Virus record (IMG/VR): IMGVR_UViG_3300035181_000949 | Location: 1-64,000 of that record | DNA length: 64,000 nt | Reading direction: 5' to 3' (one strand) | Source of the DNA: a virus | Part shown: positions 1-9,730 of the stretch, piece after piece | How positions within the stretch are numbered: position 1 is the stretch's first letter | How the letters are laid out: each line of letters begins with the position of its first letter | The notes under the pieces: model-generated | Told to the model about the DNA's origin: nothing | Seen by the model: the letters and a program-made list of their open reading frames with translations, nothing else | Database searches by the model: none | Made by a program: the position numbers and the translations under genes

Positions 1-86
1 AGATCTGATATTTCTTTTAGAAAACATTCTAAAAGTTCAGGAGACAATGCTACATCCCATTTCCAAAAAGGTGATAAGTGATTCAT
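1..86 (-). CDS. partial CDS, start of an unknown protein
   Basis: An ATG at 86 opens 28 codons that run off the left edge. The visible start, MNHLSPFWKWDVALSPELL, is coherent coding sequence. The WxWDxALS pattern recalls the N-terminus of phage 2OG-Fe(II) oxygenase-like proteins found near tail genes, but the part that would carry catalytic residues is outside the window, so this is only a guess. It is the next gene downstream of the Gly-rich adhesin, and no strong Shine-Dalgarno sequence is visible. Confidence 0.45.
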   Translation of the reverse strand, partial: MNHLSPFWKWDVALSPELLECFLKEISD

Positions 87-104
87 GATGATATACGTTA
101 TTAG

Positions 105-1115
105 TTAGGCTAGAGCGCCATATCTGGAACCTGCTGCTACCCACGTAATATTTACATTACCACTAGTGCATGCTCCACCTGCTCCACCTGCTGAAGCAGA
201 AGTAACATTTCCCCAAGAGGTAATACCTGGCTGAGCTGAACCTGCTGCACCGCCTGCACCGGCAGCGCCCAAGCTACCACCTGCTCCGCCATTACCGCCT
301 ACTATATAATAGTTATTATTGTAATAGGTATATGCAATACCACCAAGTCCATAAATTGGTCCTACCGCTCCACCTGCAGTTAATGAACCTGCTGCTCCAG
401 GATATGGGTTGTCATTACCAGAAGCTCTACTACCAGAGTAACCAACTGAACCGCTGTTTGCACCATTGACGGGCCCCCCTGCTCCTGCAGTATATCCTGC
501 GCCGCCTCCGCCGCCTCCGCCGCCTGCATAAACGGTTTTTATGCCGCCCTTGCCAAAATTAGTCTGGCCGTAAATGTACTGACCCATACCTCCCGCTCCG
601 CCGCCACCACCGATAATGTTGTTATTTGTTACTGAAACAGCTCGTTGGGCTCTAAAGGCTGGCCCACCAGCACCGCCATTTCCATTACCACCAGTACCAA
701 CGATGTAACCGTTGTTGGTAACTTTTAAGGTGTCAGCTGCATTCCATCCAGTGCCTGTATCAAATGCATATGCCGCATTTGAAGATGAGCCAACGACAAC
801 GCCAGAATTTATAACTACAGTGATTGTAGAACCAGCAGCATATGCACCGCTAACTGTAACTGCCGTGCCATGTTGACTTGCTAATCTATTGTTGAACATA
901 TTAAAGTTCTGAATATTAGCCGAAATAGTTATCGTTACTGGAGGACCAGAGTTGCTCTTCCCCCAACCATCGGACATAGAAATTCGGCCAGATGCCACCC
1001 CAAACAATGTTCTAACCCCAGTATCATTCAAGCTAATGTTGGCTGTAGCTGATAGAGTTAGTTCAGTATTAACTTGGCTGAGGCTTATAGTGCTATTAGT
1101 TGCAGGTAATGTCAT
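105..1115 (-). CDS. glycine-rich tail fibre/adhesin
   Basis: 336 residues. The first 60 or so residues follow a pattern common at the start of phage tail adhesins (ISLSQVNTEL, SLNDTGVRTLFG, ISMSDGWGKS), probably the part that docks to the fibre or baseplate. Residues about 60-130 form a beta-rich segment. From about 145 to 300 the chain is dominated by Gly clusters, including a run of eight Gly, broken by aromatic and Asn-rich loops, as in polyglycine-sandwich receptor-binding tips such as T4-like gp38. Inferred role: host-receptor recognition at the fibre tip. It follows the S74 fibre gene with a terminator between them, so it may be expressed by read-through or from an unseen promoter. Fibre character is clear; the exact receptor role is inferred. 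Confidence 0.75.
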   Translation of the reverse strand: MTLPATNSTISLSQVNTELTLSATANISLNDTGVRTLFGVASGRISMSDGWGKSNSGPPVTITISANIQNFNMFNNRLASQHGTAVTVSGAYAAGSTITVVINSGVVVGSSSNAAYAFDTGTGWNAADTLKVTNNGYIVGTGGNGNGGAGGPAFRAQRAVSVTNNNIIGGGGGAGGMGQYIYGQTNFGKGGIKTVYAGGGGGGGGAGYTAGAGGPVNGANSGSVGYSGSRASGNDNPYPGAAGSLTAGGAVGPIYGLGGIAYTYYNNNYYIVGGNGGAGGSLGAAGAGGAAGSAQPGITSWGNVTSASAGGAGGACTSGNVNITWVAAGSRYGALA

Positions 1116-1132
1116 TTAATTTTCCTAAGGGG

Positions 1133-1161
1133 AAATAGGAGAGATTTAATCTCTCCTATTT
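1133..1161 (-). terminator. intrinsic terminator after the S74 fibre gene
   Basis: A 13-bp perfect stem (AAATAGGAGAGAT with its complement) closes on a 3-base loop immediately downstream of the fibre stop codon at 1166. Only a short T stretch follows on the minus strand. Confidence 0.6.
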
Positions 1162-1165
1162 TATT

Positions 1166-3892
1166 TTACTTAGTGGCTTTAAGAAGTTCTACTTCAGCTT
1201 GAAGTTCTTTAATTGCCGCAATCAAAAGAGGTACTAAACGTTCATAGCGAACAGTAAGATACTTATCATCAATTGGAGCTGGAGCAACTACTTCTGGCAT
1301 AATTGCTTGAACTTGCTGTGCAGAGATACCAACTTCTGGGTGAACATCATAGCCAAGAGCTTGAGCTGTTTCATTGGCATGGTAGTAGAATGCGTCAAGT
1401 GTAGCAACCTTATCAAGAGCATTCTCAATAAGTCCTGTGCGTGTCTTCAAACGGTCATCAGAGTAGTAAGCGGTGATGTTATTCGTAGCACGAATTTCAC
1501 CAGTTGTTCCTGATGCAGCAGTGCCGACGCCTAGTGAAGTACCTTGAAGACCGGCTGCAGAAATAAAGTTAGCACCGCCGTAAGTGCGAACGTTGCCTGC
1601 TTCAGTTGCATAGATACCCACAGCATATGTTGTGCTATACCATCCAGAGCTACCAGTACTTCTCCACCATCCATCACCATTCATCTGTCCATTTGCGCCA
1701 TTTACTGCAGAAGCATTAGTTGCAGTTGTAGCATTACCAATAAGAGGACCAGAGAAGCTACCAGCAGTGACGCCACCAGTTACTGCCAATGAACCTAAAG
1801 TGCCAACAGATGTTAAGCTAGAACCAGTTACTGTAGCTGGAAGAGAAGAACCGGTTAAAGTACCTGCATCCGCTGTAACAGTAGCGGTACCACCCAAGCT
1901 AATAGCTGTTCCATTTACAGTAATAGAACTATTAGACAAAGCACCATTTGGAATAGCTGAGAAGTTTGTACCAGCAAATACAGGGGCGGCGCCAGAGTTA
2001 ATGTTCTGTGGAAGCGTTAGCGTAACAGCACCCGTTGATCCTGATACAGCAACTTGGTTAGGAGTTCCAGTTAAGCTTGTAACACCAGTATTAGTGATCG
2101 AAACATTTCCAGTAGCTGATGCATTAGCACTAAGACCAGAGCTGGTAGTGATGCTTAAGACACCGGCATTAGATACTTGATTTCCTGTTACGGCAATGCC
2201 AGTACCAGCAGTTACAACACTCGCACCAGTGAGCTGTGACCATGTAATGCTGTCTGTTCCAACAGCAATTGTTCCAGGAGTAGTAAGCACCCACTGAGTA
2301 CCACCTAGTGTGCCAAATTGAACGTAGGTGAAGTCACCAGCTGCCATTTCACCAGTTGGGGTGTTATCAAACTCAGGAGCTCTCGTAAGAATGAACGGTG
2401 TTCCAGCCGAGCCAGCGTCTGTGACAACGTAGATACCATTTTGAAGAGAAGCAGCTTGATCCTTTATAAGAATGCGGTCGCCATTGGCAGGAGTGTATCC
2501 ACCAATGGCGCCAAGGGTACCATTAGCAGCAGCTGTAAGAGTAGCACCTACTCCAGAAGTTCCATTAGTGTATGTTACCAAAGGAAGAGCAGCAGTAGTA
2601 GAAGTTACTACAGATGATTTAGCTGTTAAACCAGCTGCAAGATTATCAACATACTGCTTAGTAGCTGCTTCAAGAGCTTGAGCTGGATCTGCTGCAAGAA
2701 CCACTGCACCAGTAAATGTGTCACCAGCTTTATTAGCTGGGGTGTAGCCGAGGGCGGTAGTGATGTCGCTTCCAGCTACCGCTGAGGTTGACGTAACAAG
2801 GCCCTTAACATTCACTGTTATCTTTTGAAATGAGTTACTTACAGGTGACGCATTAACTATCGCAAGTGTAAGTGGAATAGTTACACCAACAGAACCATTG
2901 AATACAGCTGAAGTACCCGAAGCATCACCGCTGGCGGCAATTGTTCTGCCTATTGCAAGGGTAGTGGCAGTGGTTGCATTACCAATTAAAGCACCGGTAA
3001 ATGTAGATGCGGCTACGGTCCCAAATGTTACGTTGCTTGTGGTTGAAAGACCGCCAATATCTGATTGATTTAAAATGACTGCGCCAGTCTTACCAGCAAC
3101 TGATTGAACAGGAGCTCCTGAAGCATCAATGAAGTTACTCGGGTTTGACGCGCTATATGGAGTGTAGCCCAGCGCAGTAGTAATTTGACCAGACGAAAGA
3201 GCACCTACTAGTGTTCCAGCAGTTACCGTTCCAGATACTGTAAGAGTACCGAGGGTGCCAACTGAAGTTAAGCTGGATGAGACTACATTAGAAGCAAGAG
3301 ATGTTCCAGTAAGGGTGTTTGCATTTGTAGTAATGGTGATAGGAGCGCTGCCATCGAACGTCACACCATTGATCGCCGCCCCGGAAAGAAGCTTTGAAGT
3401 AGTAGCTGCATTTCCAGTGATCGTGTCTGTTACTGTAAGTCCTGTAAATGTTGGACTATCGGTAGTCTTAAGACCAGCAATGTCAGATTGAGAAAGAGTT
3501 ACAGCGCCCGTCCTGCCCGCCACCGAGCTAACCTGACCTGCTGTGATAGAAGCTGTTGTGACATTTGTAATTCTACCCTTAGCATCAACTGTAATTACTG
3601 GAACATTTCCAGTTGAGCCAAACGTGCCAACGCTAGTGTTAACTGACGCAAGGGTGGCTGTGATGTATCCAGTTCCTGAACCGGATACATCACCAGAAAG
3701 AGTAACGTTTAGGTCTGAAGCGGATGCAATTGCATTCCAGGATATCCCATTGTAAACGTATAGAAGTTGATCACCAGTATGGAAGAATAGTTCGCCAGCA
3801 TTTGGGGTGATAGATGGCAGGTCTGGTCCAGATGCTACGGTCAGGTTGTGAATTGCCCCGCCTTCAACAATATCAATCGAATCAAATTTCAT
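1166..3892 (-). CDS. long tail fibre with C-terminal S74 intramolecular chaperone
   Basis: 908 residues. The N-terminal 60 residues (FDSIDIVEGGAI, GELFFHT, LYVYNGISW) match the start of the 886-residue fibre at 7070-9730 and suggest a shared attachment domain. The middle is a Ser/Thr/Gly/Val-rich beta-repeat shaft containing a module of about 150 residues (KQYVDNLAAGL, GDRILIKDQ, NGIYVVT) also present in that paralogue. The last 100 residues have the S74 peptidase/chaperone pattern: SDDRLKTR, then GISAQQVQ, then a C-terminal coiled coil. In this family the domain folds the trimer and cuts itself off before the conserved Ser. A weak late promoter motif lies 39 bases upstream of the start. Confidence 0.85.
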   Translation of the reverse strand: MKFDSIDIVEGGAIHNLTVASGPDLPSITPNAGELFFHTGDQLLYVYNGISWNAIASASDLNVTLSGDVSGSGTGYITATLASVNTSVGTFGSTGNVPVITVDAKGRITNVTTASITAGQVSSVAGRTGAVTLSQSDIAGLKTTDSPTFTGLTVTDTITGNAATTSKLLSGAAINGVTFDGSAPITITTNANTLTGTSLASNVVSSSLTSVGTLGTLTVSGTVTAGTLVGALSSGQITTALGYTPYSASNPSNFIDASGAPVQSVAGKTGAVILNQSDIGGLSTTSNVTFGTVAASTFTGALIGNATTATTLAIGRTIAASGDASGTSAVFNGSVGVTIPLTLAIVNASPVSNSFQKITVNVKGLVTSTSAVAGSDITTALGYTPANKAGDTFTGAVVLAADPAQALEAATKQYVDNLAAGLTAKSSVVTSTTAALPLVTYTNGTSGVGATLTAAANGTLGAIGGYTPANGDRILIKDQAASLQNGIYVVTDAGSAGTPFILTRAPEFDNTPTGEMAAGDFTYVQFGTLGGTQWVLTTPGTIAVGTDSITWSQLTGASVVTAGTGIAVTGNQVSNAGVLSITTSSGLSANASATGNVSITNTGVTSLTGTPNQVAVSGSTGAVTLTLPQNINSGAAPVFAGTNFSAIPNGALSNSSITVNGTAISLGGTATVTADAGTLTGSSLPATVTGSSLTSVGTLGSLAVTGGVTAGSFSGPLIGNATTATNASAVNGANGQMNGDGWWRSTGSSGWYSTTYAVGIYATEAGNVRTYGGANFISAAGLQGTSLGVGTAASGTTGEIRATNNITAYYSDDRLKTRTGLIENALDKVATLDAFYYHANETAQALGYDVHPEVGISAQQVQAIMPEVVAPAPIDDKYLTVRYERLVPLLIAAIKELQAEVELLKATK

Positions 3893-3930
3893 AGTTCTTA
3901 AATCTCCAGACTGGATGTTATCTCTACAGG

Positions 3931-3938
3931 TATTTATT
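3931..3938 (-). promoter_or_regulatory. weak late promoter (AATAAATA)
   Basis: AATAAATA reads leftward 39 bases upstream of the S74 fibre start. It is one mismatch from the T4 late consensus TATAAATA. A 6-bp inverted repeat (ACTGGA at 3910-3915 against 3945-3950) brackets it; this is too short to claim as a control element. Confidence 0.45.
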
Positions 3939-3965
3939 GATACGTCCAGTTATGGTGCGGAAATT

Positions 3966-3993
3966 AGAAAAGGGAGCCTAGGCTCCCTTTTCT
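3966..3993. terminator. bidirectional intrinsic terminator after the LamG gene
   Basis: A perfect 28-base palindrome, AGAAAAGGGAGCC followed by its complement, lies just past the stop of the 682-residue LamG gene. The A/T-rich ends give a T tract on either strand. Confidence 0.75.
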
Positions 3994-3996
3994 AAG

Positions 3997-6045
3997 TTAG
4001 TGAGTGTAAAAACCAGCTGATGGTGGAGTAAATCCGCCAGTAGCGTAACGAGCTACGCCTTTAGTTACGCGGAAGTCGTCAATATAACCATTTAAGAAAC
4101 CATTAGCTAGATTGTCTCCTGAGTTACCAACTAAAAAGTTAGTACCTACTCCATTGTAAGCCGTTGTTGCAGTAATTGTGGCTGTACCATTTGGTACACC
4201 ATTTACGAATAGGCGAAGAGTAGTACCAGTGCGCATCACGCAAAGGTGTTGCCAGGTGCCTGGGGTAATTGCTGTGGTGCTTTGAATAACTGGGAATGTA
4301 GTACCTTGCGAACCGACCTGAAACTGTGTTGTAGAACCCGATGAATGACCAGCAAATAATGAAAGACCACCGGTGGTGTATGAGTTGTAGTTAGAGAAAA
4401 TTGCTGGTTGAGTAGCTGTCTTAGCGGTCTGGTTAAACCAGCATTCAACTGTAAAGTCCCCCGTTCCAAGAGCTAGACCATTGCTGATAGGCATTGAGAT
4501 ATAATCAGCTGCAGTTCCAGGGAAGCGAAGAGCATTAGTTCCAAATTTTACTGTAGATGTTTGGGTTGTAACAGCGCCAAGAGTGATGACATCATTCTTG
4601 GCGGCATAGTCAATAACAGCAGCACCATTACCAGTAACTAAAAGAGATGTTCCAGCAGATGCTGTCAATGGAGCTGTGGGCGGCGTAAATGTGGTTGTGT
4701 AGATAGCTGTGCTGTTATTAACGCGAAGATCCGAAATATATCCAGCATAGAAGTTAGCAGCAGATTCATTTGTTTTACCAATAGATACGTTACCATCGCT
4801 GAAGTTGGTAGAGTTAGTTACCGTTCCACCTGAAACACCATTTACGTAAATGGTTATTGTTGTTCCATTACGAACATATGCAATGTGGTTCCAAGAGTTT
4901 AGAGCAACTGCAACACTTGAAGTAAGCAGGGCTGCACCACCTGTGTAAAGGGCAGGTTGTTTTGAACTATTGATGTAGAAGATTAAGCCTGTTGTTGATG
5001 AGCCACCAATACGTGTATCAAAAACTTCATTGTATGCATTCGCAACAGTTGGATATGCCCAGAACTCAAGCGTAAAGTTGCCAGCAAATTTAAGGTTCGC
5101 ATTTCCAGATGCACTTGACAAATAGTCAGTCGTGCCGTTGAAGTACATTGAAGTACCATTGATTGAGGATGACCATGCCGTGGTAGGTTCCCATGGTGAT
5201 ACAGCTTGAATAGATGGTGCACCACCAAACGTAAAGGATACTGGGCTGCTAGAGTTATCTAAAAATCTGCTATTTTGAAGCGTAAGCAGTTTTGTGTTCG
5301 TTATATTTGTGAGTGGCGAGGTAGATGGTGTAAAGTTACCAGTGTAAACAGCCGTTCCATTTACAACGCGCACGTTAGAGATATAGCCGTTGAAGAAAGC
5401 ACCCTGGGATGTTTCACAACCGATCCAAGTATTGGCTCCAGTTCCAACTGACCCACTGAAAGCAACAGTTCCATTCAACACACCATTAATGTAAAAGTAG
5501 ATAGTATTACCGTTACGAACGTATGCTAGGTGGTACCAAACACCTGTCACCATATTGTGAACTGCATTAGAAACATATGCCGTATCATTTGATTGAATCA
5601 TTAGCTTAGTAGCGCCAATGAGCATGTCACATCCATCACCTAAATTTAACGTACCGGTTCCAACAACAACCATAAGCTGAGAGTAAGAGCCAGGCCATGC
5701 ATCCGATGTTGGCATAGCGCTAAGATTAACCCAAGCTTCGCACGTCCAATTACTAGAACCAAAATTCATGATGGTGTCGCCAGCAACTTGAACGTAGTCA
5801 GAAGATCCATTGAACTTGCCACTCCAGCCAGTCTGGCTGAATGGAGTAAAGATGCCTTGAGTAGGGGTGCCGCCACGAGTAAGAGCGATAGCATTAGTGC
5901 TACTATCGGTAAAGGTGTTGTTGTTTGTGCCAGATGAGGTTTCACCATTAAGTAACAGGCTTACATATGCAAATACGGCGTCCGCCACGGCGGTAGTATT
6001 GCTTACAGCACGAAGAAGCGTTGCGACTATTCCACCAGGTATCAT
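3997..6045 (-). CDS. triple LamG/concanavalin-A-like lectin fibre protein
   Basis: 682 residues built from three LamG-type (jelly-roll lectin) domains at roughly 30-245, 250-460 and 465-680. Each repeats the same landmarks: a start with a buried hydrophobic strand, a (T/L)xE(C/F)W strand (WTCEAWVN, FTLEFWAY, FTVECWFN), a W(Y/N/Q)HLxxxR or HIAYVRNG strand, a xxxYINGV or FVNGV strand, and a final GYI(S/D)(N/D)(L/V/F)RV strand. Such domains bind carbohydrates in secreted and virion proteins. Inferred role: binding to host surface glycans as part of the tail-fibre complex. The position among other fibre genes supports this. No protease or signal sequence is visible. Confidence 0.8.
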   Translation of the reverse strand: MIPGGIVATLLRAVSNTTAVADAVFAYVSLLLNGETSSGTNNNTFTDSSTNAIALTRGGTPTQGIFTPFSQTGWSGKFNGSSDYVQVAGDTIMNFGSSNWTCEAWVNLSAMPTSDAWPGSYSQLMVVVGTGTLNLGDGCDMLIGATKLMIQSNDTAYVSNAVHNMVTGVWYHLAYVRNGNTIYFYINGVLNGTVAFSGSVGTGANTWIGCETSQGAFFNGYISNVRVVNGTAVYTGNFTPSTSPLTNITNTKLLTLQNSRFLDNSSSPVSFTFGGAPSIQAVSPWEPTTAWSSSINGTSMYFNGTTDYLSSASGNANLKFAGNFTLEFWAYPTVANAYNEVFDTRIGGSSTTGLIFYINSSKQPALYTGGAALLTSSVAVALNSWNHIAYVRNGTTITIYVNGVSGGTVTNSTNFSDGNVSIGKTNESAANFYAGYISDLRVNNSTAIYTTTFTPPTAPLTASAGTSLLVTGNGAAVIDYAAKNDVITLGAVTTQTSTVKFGTNALRFPGTAADYISMPISNGLALGTGDFTVECWFNQTAKTATQPAIFSNYNSYTTGGLSLFAGHSSGSTTQFQVGSQGTTFPVIQSTTAITPGTWQHLCVMRTGTTLRLFVNGVPNGTATITATTAYNGVGTNFLVGNSGDNLANGFLNGYIDDFRVTKGVARYATGGFTPPSAGFYTH

Positions 6046-6071
6046 TTTGTGTTCCTTAAAACTTTACAACT

Positions 6072-6079
6072 TATTTATT
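6072..6079 (-). promoter_or_regulatory. weak late promoter (AATAAATA)
   Basis: AATAAATA reads leftward 27 bases upstream of the triple-LamG start at 6045, in a 65-base gap after the PKD-LamG gene. This spacing matches other late starts in the window. Confidence 0.4.
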
Positions 6080-6110
6080 CGATTATGAGCATTGGAAACA
6101 GCTCACGGTA

Positions 6111-7058
6111 TTAGTGAGTAGGTGCAGGACCAGTTGGAGTGAAGTTACCAGTGTAGCGGGCGATGCCCTGTGTAATTCTCAAATCATCAACGTGACCAGT
6201 ATAGTACGTGTTAGGACTATTCCATCCAGCACAACCAACGGTGAACCATGCAACGTCAGCATTAGTTACGTCCATTGTCTTAGAAGCATACGCTGTACCA
6301 TTTAGGTAGATCGTTACAACGCCATTGTAACGAACGATAGCAACGTGATACCAGGTTCCTGCCGACATTGTTGGCACAGTAGCTGACAATGAATTGGATG
6401 TTGCGGCAGTGGTGATGGTAATATGGGTAGAATTCGTAAGTGCAATGCACCAGTCGTAGTTAGTACCATGGGTATCCTTTGACAGAATAGTACCGCCAAA
6501 TGCGTCGGCGTTAAACCATGTTTCAAGAGTCCAATCCACGCCACTTAGGTTAAATGATGAGTTGTAAGCAATCTTGAAACCATTGCCACCATTGAAGTAA
6601 ACGCTTCCGCTACCATAAACATAGTTTCCAGTATCCTGCGATGGGGTAACTGGAGTGCTACCAACACCAAGAACATTAAGAGCGTTGCCCTTAATGTCAA
6701 TAACTGGGCTTTGATCACCGTTAATAAGAAGACCAACGTCACCAAAGTACGGGTCAGCGCCATCTGAAACTGAAATAACGTTGGAAGTACTGTTACTTCC
6801 AGTTCCATTAGCTGCTGTAAGAGTGACAGTGTAGCTACCATTGTACGTGAAGGTGTGCGTAGGACTTTGAAGGGTTGATGATGTACCATCCCCAAAATCC
6901 CAGTACCAGCTCGTTGGATAGTTCACTGAGGTATCAGAAAAGCTAAACGTTGAGTTTGACCCAGTGTGTGTTGATGTGAATGACGCTACAGGAACAAATG
7001 GCTTGACGCCAACGATTATGTTCTGCAGAGTCATGTTGCCAGAAAAAATGGATGGCAT
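6111..7058 (-). CDS. PKD-LamG adhesin-like virion protein
   Basis: 315 residues. Residues about 20-95 form a PKD (Ig-like) domain with the diagnostic WYWDFGDG motif followed by HTFTYNGSYTVTLTA. Residues about 100-310 form one LamG domain (WTLETWFN, YHVAIVRYNG, IYLNG, GHVDDLRI), closely resembling the domains of the neighbouring 682-residue protein. Both folds are used for surface binding. The gene starts 11 bases after the 886-residue fibre gene ends, so the two are probably cotranscribed late. No obvious signal peptide is present, as expected for a structural protein made in the cytoplasm. Confidence 0.8.
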   Translation of the reverse strand: MPSIFSGNMTLQNIIVGVKPFVPVASFTSTHTGSNSTFSFSDTSVNYPTSWYWDFGDGTSSTLQSPTHTFTYNGSYTVTLTAANGTGSNSTSNVISVSDGADPYFGDVGLLINGDQSPVIDIKGNALNVLGVGSTPVTPSQDTGNYVYGSGSVYFNGGNGFKIAYNSSFNLSGVDWTLETWFNADAFGGTILSKDTHGTNYDWCIALTNSTHITITTAATSNSLSATVPTMSAGTWYHVAIVRYNGVVTIYLNGTAYASKTMDVTNADVAWFTVGCAGWNSPNTYYTGHVDDLRITQGIARYTGNFTPTGPAPTH

Positions 7059-7069
7059 TCTGTTAGTCC

Positions 7070-9730
7070 TTAAGCAATTGCCAAGTTAGCAGACACGAAG
7101 ATTGACGTTGCTGAAACAACGTAGTAGGAGATTAAATCAACCGCATTAGAGCTTGTTGAAAGAGTGGGCTTAACGCCACCTGCACCCTTCCAGTATGAAC
7201 CCCAAGTAATTACTCTACCACCAGAAGCATCTTGAGAGATAGCAATAATACCAGATTGACCTGGAGTAATTGTACCTGTTGGATTAGCAAGAGTGAAGCT
7301 TGATGTTGCTGTAAGGGAGAAGTTATTTGATGCATCAAAGTTAGGTGTTACTGTTGAACCAGCAGTAAGAACCGATACAGCACCGCGTTGTGCAGCGGTG
7401 AATGTATTGTTTGATGAAGCTGAAATACCACCAGAGCCGCCAGAAGCCCAGGTAGGTACTCCACCAGCGAGGGTAAGAACTTGTCCATCAGTTCCTTTAG
7501 CCAACATAGTTGTTGCACCAGAGGATGTCTGATAAGCAATAGAACCAGCAGCACCACCAGCAATGTTAGTTGCTGTAGTAGCAAGAGTTGCAGTCGCTGC
7601 ATTTCCAGAGATAGAACCAGAGATAGTACCCGTTACAGTGAGGTTACCAAGAGTTCCAACTGAAGTCAAGCTTGAGGAAACGATTGTAGCTGGAAGAGAT
7701 GTTCCGCTCAATGATGAAGCGCTGAAACTTGACCATGAAGCTGCTGCAGCAGAACCATTTGACGTGAGAACTTGTCCAGCTGTTCCCTTTGAACCATTTA
7801 CCTTGAAGGTACCAACTGTATCAACGACAAGGAAGTCGGTTGACCCAACAGTGAGGATAATTGACGTATCAGATAGAAGTTCAATGGACTGACTTGCTCC
7901 TGCCTGCATAAGCGCTGTACCAGCCCCGCCAACAGTAAGCACGTTAGTAAGTGGATTGTATGTAAGCGACGAGTAAGATGAAGAACCAGTTCCAGTACCA
8001 TAAACGATTTGATTTGCTGGGTAGGAGATAAGGTTCTGAGCACTTGTCCAGATAGGAGCAGAGCCAGTTCCCTGTGTTGAAAGAACTTGACCTGAAGTAC
8101 CAGCCGGCAAGAACAAAGTAGTACCAGCTGTTGATTGATATGGAACAGCATAAGCGCTTCCACCACCAAGGTTAGTAGCGGTTGTTGCTGAAGTAGCAGT
8201 TGCAGCATTTCCTGTTACCGAGCCAATAATAGGATTAGTAACTGTCAAGCTGGTAAGCGTACCAACAGAAGTCAAGCTGGATGTTACGATGTTGGAAGCA
8301 AGAGATGTTCCAGTGAGTGCTGAACCCGAGGTGGTAAGCGTAGACCAAGCTGGTAAACCCGAAGCAAGTGTAAGAACTTGTCCGTCAGTTCCCTTAGCAA
8401 GCAGTGCCGTTGTGCTTGAATTTGTTTGATAAGGAATAGAACCAGAAGCACCACCAGTAATGTTTGCAAATGAGGTAGGCTTGTTTGAAAGATCATTGTA
8501 GGAACCAGAGGTTGCTACTGTTGCGAGTGATGGAGTACCAATCAAGCTTGAGTAGGAACCAGTTGAAGCAACTACTGCAAGACCAGAAATGTCTGATGTT
8601 GAAAGAGCAACAGCACCGCTTCGGCCAGCTACGGTAATAACACCAGAGTTGGAAATTGTTGTGCCAGAAATTGAGATACCAGAACCAGCTGTAAGAGTTG
8701 TACTACCGGAAAGTTGTGAGAACGTAATACCAGTTGTTCCAACTGTAATAGCTGTTGGGGTTGTAACTACAAGCTGGGTGCCAGCAAGAGAACCATTTTG
8801 AACGTAAGCAAAAGCACCACCAACAATTTCACCTACTGGAGAATTATCAAAGTCTGTAGCACGAGTAAGTACGTATTGAGAACCAGCTGAACCAGTTGAT
8901 GTAACTACGTAGATACCGTTTTGGGCTGCATTAACTTGATCCTTAATGATGATGCGATCCCCATTGGCTGGGGTATAGCCTCCAACAGAACCAAGTGAAC
9001 CATTCGCTGTGCCCGTAAGAGTAGCACCAACACCATCTGTGCCATTTGAGTAGGTTGCAGTAAGAGCTGCAGTTGTGGCTGTTACTACAGCATTGTGGAC
9101 GTTAAGACCTGAAGCTACGTTATCAACATACTGCTTTGTAACAGCACCGAGAGCTTGAGTAGGGTCTGCTGAAAGAAGAACAGAGCCAGTAAAGGTTGCT
9201 CCGCTAAGGCTAGCTGGAGTGTATCCAAGAGCTGTTGTAATGTCTGTAGGAGTGACAGCTGAAGTTGCTGTTACAAGGCCCTTACCATTTACTGTAATCT
9301 TTTGGAATGCAGCTGAAACTGGTGCCCCATTTACCGTGGCAAGAGTTGCTGAGAATGAACCAGTGCCCGATCCCGTTACATCACCAGTAAGGGTGATTGT
9401 TTGGTCGCCGGTGTTTGTTCCAGTGACAACTGGAATAGTTGGCTTGTTTGTCAGGTCATCATATGAACCTGAGGAAGCAACAGTAGCTAAACCACCAATG
9501 TCGGTGGTCATTAGTGTTATAGCTCCCGTGCGGCTTGCAACCGATGTAACTACGCTAGATGTGTCAGCCATTGATACCCAAGAAGCACCGTTGTAAAGGT
9601 ACATCTTGTTGTCACTGGTATGAAAGAACAGCTCACCAGGATTAGCTTGTGCTGGGAATGAAGTCCCAGATGCCACAACCATGTTAGAAATTGCGCCACC
9701 TTCAGCAATCTGTATTGAATCGAAAAACAT
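7070..9730 (-). CDS. long beta-repeat tail fibre
   Basis: 886 residues, paralogous to the S74 fibre at 1166-3892. They share the N-terminal block FDSIQIAEGGAI/GELFFHT and the central KQYVDN-GDRIIIKDQ-NGIYVVT module. The shaft is low-complexity and Ser/Thr/Gly-rich, with repeated blocks such as AKGTDGQVLTLA and SLTSVGTL. The C-terminal 90 residues (SGIIAISQD, WGSYWKG, DLISYYVVSATSIFVS) resemble tips of many phage fibres and lack the S74 chaperone. Expression is likely late: a CATAAATA promoter lies upstream, within a hairpin that can hide its ribosome-binding site. Confidence 0.8.
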   Translation of the reverse strand: MFFDSIQIAEGGAISNMVVASGTSFPAQANPGELFFHTSDNKMYLYNGASWVSMADTSSVVTSVASRTGAITLMTTDIGGLATVASSGSYDDLTNKPTIPVVTGTNTGDQTITLTGDVTGSGTGSFSATLATVNGAPVSAAFQKITVNGKGLVTATSAVTPTDITTALGYTPASLSGATFTGSVLLSADPTQALGAVTKQYVDNVASGLNVHNAVVTATTAALTATYSNGTDGVGATLTGTANGSLGSVGGYTPANGDRIIIKDQVNAAQNGIYVVTSTGSAGSQYVLTRATDFDNSPVGEIVGGAFAYVQNGSLAGTQLVVTTPTAITVGTTGITFSQLSGSTTLTAGSGISISGTTISNSGVITVAGRSGAVALSTSDISGLAVVASTGSYSSLIGTPSLATVATSGSYNDLSNKPTSFANITGGASGSIPYQTNSSTTALLAKGTDGQVLTLASGLPAWSTLTTSGSALTGTSLASNIVTSSLTSVGTLTSLTVTNPIIGSVTGNAATATSATTATNLGGGSAYAVPYQSTAGTTLFLPAGTSGQVLSTQGTGSAPIWTSAQNLISYPANQIVYGTGTGSSSYSSLTYNPLTNVLTVGGAGTALMQAGASQSIELLSDTSIILTVGSTDFLVVDTVGTFKVNGSKGTAGQVLTSNGSAAAASWSSFSASSLSGTSLPATIVSSSLTSVGTLGNLTVTGTISGSISGNAATATLATTATNIAGGAAGSIAYQTSSGATTMLAKGTDGQVLTLAGGVPTWASGGSGGISASSNNTFTAAQRGAVSVLTAGSTVTPNFDASNNFSLTATSSFTLANPTGTITPGQSGIIAISQDASGGRVITWGSYWKGAGGVKPTLSTSSNAVDLISYYVVSATSIFVSANLAIA

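Noticed and set aside
1307-9596. Many long plus-strand ORFs across the fibre genes
   Set aside because: They mirror the Ser/Thr/Gly repeat coding of the minus-strand fibres, lack ribosome-binding sites and have no protein-like pattern; they are shadows.
1166-9730. Diversity-generating retroelement linked to the fibre genes
   Set aside because: No reverse transcriptase and no template/variable repeat pair with A-biased differences are visible; the similar blocks between the two fibres are ordinary paralogous modules.
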